Assembly: GCF_036208045.1 (NCBI RefSeq)
Contig: NZ_CP121472.1
Span: 1,561,531-1,625,530 of the forward strand
DNA: 64,000 bases
Source: Thiorhodovibrio winogradskyi
Lineage (GTDB): Bacteria; Pseudomonadota; Gammaproteobacteria; Chromatiales; Chromatiaceae
Direction of reading: 5' to 3'
Part shown: positions 17,708 to 24,451 of the stretch, one piece after another
Position numbering within the stretch: the first letter of the stretch is position 1
Layout: every line of letters begins with the position of its first letter
Notes under the pieces: model-generated
Seen by the model: only the letters and a program-made list of their open reading frames with translations
Databases searched by the model: none
Told to the model about the DNA's origin: nothing
Made by a program: the position numbers and the translations under genes

Positions 17708-18160
17708 GACAGGTATCGCACATTCGATCGTTCCCCGGCGGTTCTTGCCGAAATCGCATAGCGGACCCGCCGCTTGGCGACTATGATCGCACGAGCAAAC
17801 TTGGCGACTGACAGCGACAGCAGCGGATTGTTGCAGCTCGTGCTTTTCATGAAAACATTGTGCAACCAGAGGTTAGTGATGACAACCGAAGCAACCGAAG
17901 GCCAGGCAGCGCCCATGAGCCGGGCCGAACTGGAGGCAAAGATCGTCGCCCGCGCCTGGGAGGACGAGGAGTTCCACCAAAAATTCCTGGCCGATCCCAA
18001 GGCCATGTTCGAGGACTACATGGGCGCCAAGTTGCCCGCGAGCCTGGTGATGACGGCGCATCAGGAAGATGCCGATCACCTGCACTTTGTCATTCCCGCA
18101 AAACCCGCCGTCGATCTCGACGAATTGTCGGACGAGGATTTGGAGAAGATCGCGGGAGGA
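17662..18160 (+). repeat. Direct repeat unit, copy 1 (lanM 3' end, leader region and precursor leader)
   Basis: About 500 bp starting in the last codons of lanM (GTTTCCCAGAATG), running through the ~170-bp untranslated stretch and the leader-peptide coding region of the first precursor. It matches 19620-20117 at most positions. The untranslated part is strongly conserved between copies, including TATGATCG and the stretch AACTTGGCGAC.GACAGCGAC before the ribosome site, so it probably carries the promoter for the precursor genes. I cannot assign exact -35/-10 boxes. Confidence 0.75.
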
Positions 18161-18277
18161 GTTGATCCAGTGACGAGTGTTGTGGTGGGCGTTACCCTTA
18201 CGTTGCAAGCATTCACCACCGCAAGCTTATCCTTGGTCCTAGCTGTAGAGGAAGAGGCAAATAATCAGTGGAAATAA
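17879..18277 (+). CDS. NHLP-family RiPP precursor 1
   Basis: A 132-residue precursor with a nitrile-hydratase-alpha-like leader (MSRAELEAKIVARAWEDEEF, then a block ending LHFVIPAKPAVDL) closed by EDLEKIAGG. The predicted core of about 37 residues starts VDPVTSVVVGVTLTL. It is rich in Thr, Ser and Val and has no cysteine. It therefore offers many sites for dehydration but none for lanthionine rings. The start is the ATG at 17879 with AGAGG upstream; a longer frame from 17774 lies in the untranslated region. It is the first of five paralogues. Confidence 0.85.
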   Translation: MTTEATEGQAAPMSRAELEAKIVARAWEDEEFHQKFLADPKAMFEDYMGAKLPASLVMTAHQEDADHLHFVIPAKPAVDLDELSDEDLEKIAGGVDPVTSVVVGVTLTLQAFTTASLSLVLAVEEEANNQWK

Positions 18278-18314
18278 TAGCTTATTGACTGTGCCCAACA
18301 ATAGGAGTTGAAAA

Positions 18315-18722
18315 ATGACGGACGAGGCCAACCAAGCAACCGAAGGCCAGGCAGCGCCCATGAGCAGGGCCGAATTGGAGGCGAAGATCGTTGCCCGCGC
18401 CTGGGAGGACGAGGAGTTCCACCAAAAATTCCTGGCCGATCCCAAGGCGATGTTCGAGGACTACTTGGGCTCAAAGTTGCCCGCGAGCCTGGTGATGACG
18501 GCGCATCAGGAAGATGCCGATCACCTGCACTTTGTCATTCCCGCCAAACCCGCCGTCGATCTCGACGAATTGTCGGACGAGGATTTGGAGAAAATCGCCG
18601 GAGGGGTTGAGCTAGTGACGAGTCTTGTCACCGTTGGCACAGCCGCGGTGAGCGTCACTGTTGTGGCGTCCGCAGTCGTCACCTATGCCGCCAGTGTAGC
18701 GGCAAAAGATGCGTGGAAATAA
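18315..18722 (+). CDS. NHLP-family RiPP precursor 2
   Basis: A 135-residue precursor whose leader is almost identical to that of precursor 1. After EDLEKIAGG, the core VELVTSLVTVGTAAVSVTVV is an alternating Val/Thr/Ser/Ala string ending AKDAWK, again Cys-free. The ribosome site AGGAG lies 7 bases before the ATG. The 37-bp spacer from precursor 1 carries the small palindrome AATAATAGCTTATT, which recurs in similar form after this gene. The same spacer follows in the next unit, which points to tandem duplication of gene plus spacer. Confidence 0.85.
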   Translation: MTDEANQATEGQAAPMSRAELEAKIVARAWEDEEFHQKFLADPKAMFEDYLGSKLPASLVMTAHQEDADHLHFVIPAKPAVDLDELSDEDLEKIAGGVELVTSLVTVGTAAVSVTVVASAVVTYAASVAAKDAWK

Positions 18723-18762
18723 GAGCTTATTGACTGTCACCAACACTTGGGGTTGAAAAATA

Positions 18763-19182
18763 ATGACCGAAGCAAAGGAAGCAACCGAAGGCCAGGCAGC
18801 GCCCATGAGCCGGGCCGAACTGGAGGCGAAGATCGTCGCCCGCGCCTGGGAGGACGAGGAGTTCCATCAGAAATTCCTGGCCGATCCCAAGGCCATGTTC
18901 GAGGACTACTTGGGCTCCAAGTTGCCCGCGAGCCTGGTGATGACGACGCATCAGGAAGATGCCGATCACCTGCACTTTGTCATTCCCGCCAAACCCGCCG
19001 TCGATCTCGACGAATTGTCGGACGAGGATTTAGAGAGAATCGCGGGGGGAATTGAGCCCGTCACCACGGTTGTCGTCACAGTCAGCGCCTCTGTCGTGAG
19101 CGCATTGAGTGTTTCCGTCACGGTGGCCGGCTCGGCCGCCGCCACGGCCGCCGGCGCTTATGTGTGGGGCAAGAAAACCTGA
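18763..19182 (+). CDS. NHLP-family RiPP precursor 3
   Basis: A 139-residue precursor with the same leader, ending EDLERIAGG. The core starts IEPVTTVVVTVSASVVSALS and continues as a Ser/Ala/Val/Thr repeat to GAYVWGKKT, without cysteine. The core start is nearly identical to that of precursor 5, which then diverges. The alternation of beta-branched and small residues resembles proteusin cores such as those of polytheonamides. That is a likeness in composition, not demonstrated homology. Confidence 0.85.
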   Translation: MTEAKEATEGQAAPMSRAELEAKIVARAWEDEEFHQKFLADPKAMFEDYLGSKLPASLVMTTHQEDADHLHFVIPAKPAVDLDELSDEDLERIAGGIEPVTTVVVTVSASVVSALSVSVTVAGSAAATAAGAYVWGKKT

Positions 19183-19219
19183 TGCACTGCAACAGAGGAC
19201 TGCAACAGAGGCAAGTGTG

Positions 19220-19582
19220 ATGAGTGATACAGCACAAATTGAGAATCCGCGGCGGAAATTACAGGCGTTAATTACCAAGCGAGCTTGGGAGGATGAGGAT
19301 TTCCGCCGTCAATTCGTCGCCACACCAGAAGCCTGCTTCGCCGAGATCGGCGTTGAATTGCCCCCTGGCTTCAAGGTGCGGGTCCACGAGGAAGACCAGG
19401 ATCACCTGCATTTTGTCATCCCGCCCCGGCCCAAGCGGGACCTCGACGCCTTGACCGACGAGGAGTTGGAGCGCATCGCTGGCGGGGCCGGAGGGACCAA
19501 CGAATGGGATGTGTTGAATAAAATCGTGGATAAGGTCTTTAAGATTGTCGATGATGGCATCGGCGGCTGGGGCAAGGGCTAG
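19220..19582 (+). CDS. NHLP-family RiPP precursor 4, divergent core
   Basis: A 120-residue precursor with a clearly related but diverged leader (KLQALITKRAWEDEDFRRQF, then DQDHLHFVIPPRPKRDL) ending EELERIAGG. The core of about 32 residues, starting AGGTNEWDVLNKIVDK, is amphipathic and charged and ends IGGWGKG, with one Thr, no Ser and no Cys. It therefore cannot be processed in the same way as its neighbours and may be a helical peptide or a partner of the others. The start at 19220 follows GAGGCAAGTGTG; the longer frame from 19109 overlaps precursor 3. Confidence 0.8.
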   Translation: MSDTAQIENPRRKLQALITKRAWEDEDFRRQFVATPEACFAEIGVELPPGFKVRVHEEDQDHLHFVIPPRPKRDLDALTDEELERIAGGAGGTNEWDVLNKIVDKVFKIVDDGIGGWGKG

Positions 19583-19619
19583 CCGCGCTGACAAAGAGCT
19601 GACGACAGAGACTGCGCGG

Positions 19620-20117
19620 TTTCCCAGAATGTCCAGCGCCATCGGCGTCCAACCTGGCGCATGAGACAGATCTCGCACATTCGACGATTCTCTTGCGGTT
19701 CTTGCCGAAATTGCATAGTGGACCCGCGGCCTGGTGCCTATGATCGTTTGTGCAAACTTGGCGACCGACAGCGACAGCAGCGGGTTGTTGCAAGTCGTGC
19801 TTTTCATGAAAACACAGTGCAACCGGAGGTAAGTGATGACAACCGAAGCAACCGAAGCCCAGGCAGCGCCCATGAGCCGGGCCGAACTGGAGGCGAAGAT
19901 CGTCGCCCGAGCCTGGGAGGACGAGGAGTTCCATCAGAAATTCCTGGCTGATCCCAAGGCGATGTTCGAGGACTACATGGGGACCAAGCTGCCCGAAAGC
20001 CTGGTGATGACAGCGCATCAGGAAGATGCCGATCACCTGCACTTTGTCATTCCCGCCAAACCCGCCGTCGATCTTGATGAATTGTCGGACGAGGATTTAG
20101 AGAGAATCGCGGGGGGG
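19620..20117 (+). repeat. Direct repeat unit, copy 2, including a relic of the lanM 3' end
   Basis: This copy matches 17662-18160. Its first ~45 bp are a decayed copy of the end of lanM (GTTTCCCAGAATG through GAGACAG), now non-coding. The conserved upstream region and the leader of precursor 5 follow. The relic shows that precursor 5 arose by duplication of a block starting inside lanM, followed by divergence of the core. Confidence 0.8.
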
Positions 20118-20249
20118 ATTGAGCCCGTCACCACGCTTGTCGTCACAGTCAGCGCTTCTGCCGTGATGGGAATAAGCGCTGCCGCCACGGCTGCCGCCAC
20201 GTACGCCGCCTCGGCCGTCGCGTCTGAAGCGTGGGGCAAGGAAGGCTGA
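19836..20249 (+). CDS. NHLP-family RiPP precursor 5
   Basis: A 137-residue precursor with the shared leader, ending EDLERIAGG. The core IEPVTTLVVTVSASAVMGIS continues with Ala/Thr/Ser repeats to SEAWGKEG and lacks cysteine. The ATG at 19836 corresponds to that of precursor 1 and follows GGAGGTAAGTG; a GTG three bases earlier is an alternative. The leader is nearly identical in DNA to those of precursors 1-3 while the core differs, the usual pattern of conserved leader and variable core. Confidence 0.85.
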   Translation: MTTEATEAQAAPMSRAELEAKIVARAWEDEEFHQKFLADPKAMFEDYMGTKLPESLVMTAHQEDADHLHFVIPAKPAVDLDELSDEDLERIAGGIEPVTTLVVTVSASAVMGISAAATAAATYAASAVASEAWGKEG

Positions 20250-20413
20250 CGCACCACAACAGAGGCTAGTACCCTATTACAGTCGAAGCTGCGAATCTCG
20301 AATCGTTGTCGTAATCGCAATCGAAAGAGCCTCGGATCGAGCCTGTTGCCCTTCGACAACGACAACGACAAAGAAAGAGCAGTCGCATGGTTGGCTGAAA
20401 CGGGGTAAAGGCT

Positions 20414-20442
20414 CACCAGGGCGTCGACCAAGCGCCCTGGTG
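20414..20442 (+). terminator. Perfect 10-bp hairpin between convergent genes, possible bidirectional terminator
   Basis: CACCAGGGCG pairs perfectly with CGCCCTGGTG across a 9-base loop. It lies between precursor 5 (plus) and the AraC gene (minus). No clear T run follows on either strand, so intrinsic termination is uncertain. The rest of 20250-20518 shows only a stretch rich in CGACAACGACAA-type repeats and no gene. Confidence 0.45.
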
Positions 20443-20518
20443 GCTGATCGCTGCTCCGTCTGGTCGCTGTGATCCTAACCCGGTGGTAGGGGACGGTCGG
20501 ACTGGCGCAGGCGGCGGG

Positions 20519-21544
20519 TCAGGCCGTCAGCGCACGTGTCAGAGTCACCGATGGCTTCTCGTGAAACAGCGTGCGGTAATCGCGGGAAAAATGCCCCATC
20601 TCCAAAAAACCCCAGCGCGTCGCCACGGCCGTGACCGAGGTGGTCGCCGGCCCAGGAGCCAGAAGCTCGGCGCGCACCCCGTTCAGGCGCAGGCGACGCA
20701 GGTAGGCGCCGGGTGGACAGCCCATCCACTCGCGAAAAACATAACGCAAAGTGCGCTCTGAAACGCGCAGATGCGCACATAAATCAACCATGCCCGGGGT
20801 GATGCCCCGGTGCAAGCAATCCTCCAAAAACTCCCGTGCCGCGCGCGCCATGCGCCAGGTGCGTCGACGCCCATGCAGCTGGGGCGCATCCCCGGATAAG
20901 GGACCGTCCGAGGCAGTGATGGCCAGCAGAATTTGCTCCATCAGGGTGGCGCGCAGCCCGTCAGGATCGGCCCCGCCGCGGCCAGTACCCGGCGCCTGAC
21001 CCAAGGCGAGGACTTGGTGCATGGCCCTTGACAGGCGCGCCTTGGCGTTAAACCCCAGGTATTGCAGGGAGCGCGACCGCGCAAGCTGTTCGGCCAGCGC
21101 GACATCCAGGATTTGCAGCGCGCGGATGAGTTGCTGCTGATCGATGCGCGCATAGGTATTGGCCTGACCGCCTGGCATCAGAATGTCGAATTCATGCTGC
21201 TCGGGCTGAAAGAACACCCCATCCGCGCCATAAAATTGACAGAAACGCGCGTCCCGATGCCCGCGATCAATGAATGACAGCGTGCATTGCCCCGGCGGGA
21301 GGACGCCGGACTTGTTCAGGCTCTGGTCGTGACACTCATGAAACACCGTCATATCGGGTAAATCAACCACCTCCATGCGGCCGTTGAGTTCTCCGGCACT
21401 GAGCTGGCGGTAGTTGATGGGTACCCAGAACTGAGCCTCGGCGGCTTGGGATGCATCCAGAAACACCAGATCTCGCGTCTCCAGACTCTGCGGGCTGGGA
21501 TCACAACCCTTCTCGGGGCCGAATCGAAGGCACTGATTCGCCAT
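20519..21544 (-). CDS. AraC-family transcriptional regulator
   Basis: A 341-residue regulator. The C-terminal ~100 residues form an AraC double helix-turn-helix: GMVDLCAHLRVSERTLRYVF for the first, and TSVTAVATRWGFLEMGHFSR followed by DYRTLFHEKPS for the second. The N-terminal part (MANQCLRFG onward) is a sensor domain without a recognised ligand. It is convergent with the last precursor gene and may control the RiPP cluster, though this is only positional. The start is placed at the ATG at 21544; a longer frame to 21601 would add 19 unlikely residues. GGAGA lies upstream. Confidence 0.85.
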   Translation of the reverse strand: MANQCLRFGPEKGCDPSPQSLETRDLVFLDASQAAEAQFWVPINYRQLSAGELNGRMEVVDLPDMTVFHECHDQSLNKSGVLPPGQCTLSFIDRGHRDARFCQFYGADGVFFQPEQHEFDILMPGGQANTYARIDQQQLIRALQILDVALAEQLARSRSLQYLGFNAKARLSRAMHQVLALGQAPGTGRGGADPDGLRATLMEQILLAITASDGPLSGDAPQLHGRRRTWRMARAAREFLEDCLHRGITPGMVDLCAHLRVSERTLRYVFREWMGCPPGAYLRRLRLNGVRAELLAPGPATTSVTAVATRWGFLEMGHFSRDYRTLFHEKPSVTLTRALTA

Positions 21545-21601
21545 CCTTTTGTCAGTCTCCTCATGTCGCGAACGCCGACTTCCGTCGCTTTCGCACGACA
21601 T

Positions 21602-21971
21602 TGTAACCCGTCACATGGATTAACCCATCAAGCAAGAAGTTTGTGGCGACAATGCGGAGAGAACGAGGCCACTTAATACTTTGCCGCGGTTGTCCAGCAA
21701 CGAAAACTTTACGCCGCCAGTTAGTTGATGGCGTTAGCCCGGGTAACTCCGCGATGCGCGCCCGCTCGGCGAACGGCTGGAGCCAGAGGTCTTCTTCAAA
21801 AGGTTGATGGCGGAGGGTCGGTTAAAGAGTGTCCGACAGTTAAGTAGCGCAGTGTAATAAGCGTGCTACCGTGGCCGATTGCGCGCACAATCGCCACGCT
21901 CGCTTGGCTTGCATCGGCCATACTCACCCCGAACCACCCATGCCACACCGTCCCGTGACGAGTCCATCACA
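21602..21971 (+). other. Intergenic region without identified gene
   Basis: About 370 bp between the divergent AraC gene and the broken DUF3782-like gene. It should carry the AraC promoter on the minus strand near 21600-21680. I see no RNA gene, repeat or convincing open frame in it. Confidence 0.5.
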
Positions 21972-22547
21972 ATGACCGAGAGCGAACTGAAAGACACCAT
22001 CAAACGGGAACTGCCCGGCTATCTGCGCGAGGATCCGACTTTTCGTGCCTTTGTGCTGGAATTGACGCGCGAGGCCTATGCGGATCGCGCCCAGACCACC
22101 GACTGGTTCCAGCAGGCCATGGCCGAATTACGCGAGGGCCGTGCACGAGGCGATGAGCGCTGGGAAGCCTATCTCCGCGACCGCGAGGAGCAGAGCCGCA
22201 AGTGGGACGAGCAAAACCGCAAGTGGGACGAGAACCAGTCTGAAATTCGCTAGCTCAATGAAGCATTGACGGCCATGGCGAAAAAGCATGACCGCAGTAT
22301 TGGCGCCTTGGGTGCACGCTGGGGTTTACAATCGGAGAAAGCCTTTCGCGATGCCCTGGCCGGAATTCTCGAAGAGAATTTCGGCGTTGAGGTGATCAAC
22401 TACAACGGCTATGACGATTCCGGCGAGGTCTTCGGCAAGCCTGAACAGATCGAACTGGATGTCATCATCAAGAACGGGCTGCTCGAATTAATTTTCGAGT
22501 CACCCACCGGGAGGGTCATCTGCCACGCACAGCACCCCACGACCTGA
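21972..22547 (+). pseudogene. DUF3782-like PD-(D/E)XK protein, interrupted by TAG and truncated
   Basis: The reading frame starts MTESELKDTIKRELPGYLRE and has a coiled-coil-like stretch (REEQSRKWDEQNRKWDE), then meets TAG at 22251-22253. In the same frame it continues LNEALTAMAKKHDRSIGALG and reaches the nuclease-like motif PEQIELDVIIKNG. It then goes off after LELIFESP, where relatives have a CEIKSS-type motif. There are thus two lesions: an in-frame stop (plausibly CAG to TAG) and a C-terminal frameshift or truncation that removes the last catalytic residues. The family assignment is from memory of DUF3782 proteins. Confidence 0.7.
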
Positions 22548-22651
22548 TGGGACGGGAAAACCCGGAAAAGAGTGCCGGTTGTAACCACGCTTGCCGCCGC
22601 TAATCGGTCGTCCGCGCGGTGCGGCGCGAAGTCCGCCGGAATCTTCTTGCA

Positions 22652-24229
22652 TCAAGCCCGAATCACTTGCACACAGCGCCCGCCCGGGCTGCGCACCTGC
22701 TCGACGCTGGTGCGCTCGGCGATGGGCGGCTGTCCGGCGCGGCGGTCGAACAGCACCAGCCAACCGTTGTCCAGTCCCAGGCCGGCCAGATAGCCGTCAA
22801 GCTGGATTAAGCCCTGCGTGAGTGGATCGGGACGACCGTCGCGCCAGACTTTCAGCTCCAGGCCGAGGGTCGTCTCGCCATGGCGCAGGCACAAATCCAT
22901 TCGCCCGGCGCCGATGGCATACTCGCGCTCAAGGCTGCCGCCGCCATTCACGACCCGATGCAAAAAGGCCATGAGCACCAGGTGCGGGGCGATTTCAGCA
23001 TAGGGTGCGCTGCGCAGCAGTGGCTCCCCGTGCTGGCGCCAAAAGTCGAGAAAGGCCTTCAGCAACCGCTCGGGGTCGAGCCGGCCTTGGGCATCGAGCC
23101 AGATGGGAGCACTCCGCGGCAGCGAATCTTGCGGCCCCGATGCCAGCATGCGCGGCAGCACTTCGCGATAGATGGGATTGGCCACCTCCAGCCCGCCACC
23201 CTGGGCACGGCGCAGCAGACCAAGGTCGACCAGGTAGTCGCGATCATCCAGCGGCACGCTGTCCAGCGTCTCACCGGCCAGCATCGGCTCGATGACGCGC
23301 CGCACCCGCTCCTCGCACAGCTTGTCGGCAAGCTGATCAAGATGGGTGACACGCTCGACAATCATGGATTCCTTGGCCGCATCGATCATCGCGACACTGA
23401 TGGCTCGGCGGCGATCCCGCCCCTCGGGTTGTTCAAAACAGGTGTGATCGGCGAGCGCATTGACCAGCCAGGGCTGGCCTTGGGTCAGCTCCCACACGCG
23501 CGCGAGCGCCTCGGGGGTGAAGGCCTGACCGGTCTCCTGGGTGTGCTCTTGCAGCAGCCGATGGGTTTCCCACGCCGAGAAGTCGCCCAGCCGCAGCGAT
23601 TTGGCCTTGATGTTGAAAGCACTGCCGCCAGTGATGGGCGCCGGCTCGGAGCGCGCGTGGATGCGGTAGTCGCGCAGATCGCGCACACCGCACAGCATCA
23701 CGCTTTGGGGAAAGGGCAGCCCCGGGCGCTGGGTGTAGCCGGTGCGCAGTTGCCGCAGCAGGGACACCAGGGTATCGCCGATCAGGGCATCGACCTCGTC
23801 GAGCAGCAGCACGATGGGGCGCTCGGCCACCGCGCTCCAGCGGGTGAGCATGCCGCTCAGCGCACCGTCGGCGCCCTGTTCAGCCAGGGCCTCGTTAATC
23901 CAGGTAAACAGGCGCTCCTCGCCGAGAATGCCCCGTGCCGAGGCTCCGATGGCGCCACAAATGGCACGCATGGCGCGGGGCACATCCTCACGCGCGGTCT
24001 GCGCCGTTTCGATGTTGACATAGAGCGCCTGATACGGCCCGACACGATTGAGATGCTCCATCAGCGCGATCATGCAACTGGTCTTGCCGGTCTGGCGCGG
24101 GGCGTGGAGCAGGAAATACTTCTGGCGCCCGATCAGCCCGAGAATCTCGTCCAGATCCCAGCGCGTGAGTGGCGGCAGGCAGTAATGCTGGGTGCAGTGG
24201 ACTGGCCCTTCGGTATTGTAATAGCGCAT
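22652..24229 (-). CDS. AAA+ ATPase with C-terminal PD-(D/E)XK-like domain
   Basis: A 525-residue ATPase of the type common in Chromatiaceae and cyanobacteria (AAA-ATPase-like, COG1672-like). Walker A is HAPRQTGKTSCMIAL and Walker B is IVLLLDEVDAL. A winged-helix-like middle region follows (LWELTQ-type and DYLVDLGLLRR segments). The C-terminal region EYAIGAGRMDLCLRHGETTL, followed by LGLELKVWRDG, has the D...ExK spacing of a PD-(D/E)XK fold. Its role is unknown, and defence or DNA maintenance is possible. The ATG at 24229 has GGAG about 10 bases upstream and is preferred over a TTG at 24253. Confidence 0.8.
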   Translation of the reverse strand: MRYYNTEGPVHCTQHYCLPPLTRWDLDEILGLIGRQKYFLLHAPRQTGKTSCMIALMEHLNRVGPYQALYVNIETAQTAREDVPRAMRAICGAIGASARGILGEERLFTWINEALAEQGADGALSGMLTRWSAVAERPIVLLLDEVDALIGDTLVSLLRQLRTGYTQRPGLPFPQSVMLCGVRDLRDYRIHARSEPAPITGGSAFNIKAKSLRLGDFSAWETHRLLQEHTQETGQAFTPEALARVWELTQGQPWLVNALADHTCFEQPEGRDRRRAISVAMIDAAKESMIVERVTHLDQLADKLCEERVRRVIEPMLAGETLDSVPLDDRDYLVDLGLLRRAQGGGLEVANPIYREVLPRMLASGPQDSLPRSAPIWLDAQGRLDPERLLKAFLDFWRQHGEPLLRSAPYAEIAPHLVLMAFLHRVVNGGGSLEREYAIGAGRMDLCLRHGETTLGLELKVWRDGRPDPLTQGLIQLDGYLAGLGLDNGWLVLFDRRAGQPPIAERTSVEQVRSPGGRCVQVIRA

Positions 24230-24451
24230 CTTGACAGTGCTCCGGCGAAACAAGAGTCAGTGGCCAAGCATGGCAGCCCTTGGCGCTCACTTTCGTCCAG
24301 CATCGGTAAACACCGCAGGGTCTGACGCGAAGGCAATCATGGGTACCCGATAGCCCATGGTATCGATCATCCCAGAATGAGATTAGACATCTTTTTTCCC
24401 ATCCCTGTCGCCTTGAATGAGCCTGTCCGGGCCGTGGACAAGGGTCCCGGT

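Noticed and set aside
6912-22253. Reassignment of TAG to an amino acid in this organism
   Set aside because: The affected genes carry other lesions (frameshifts, deletions) or an adjacent restart site, and one interruption is TAA, so decay explains them better.
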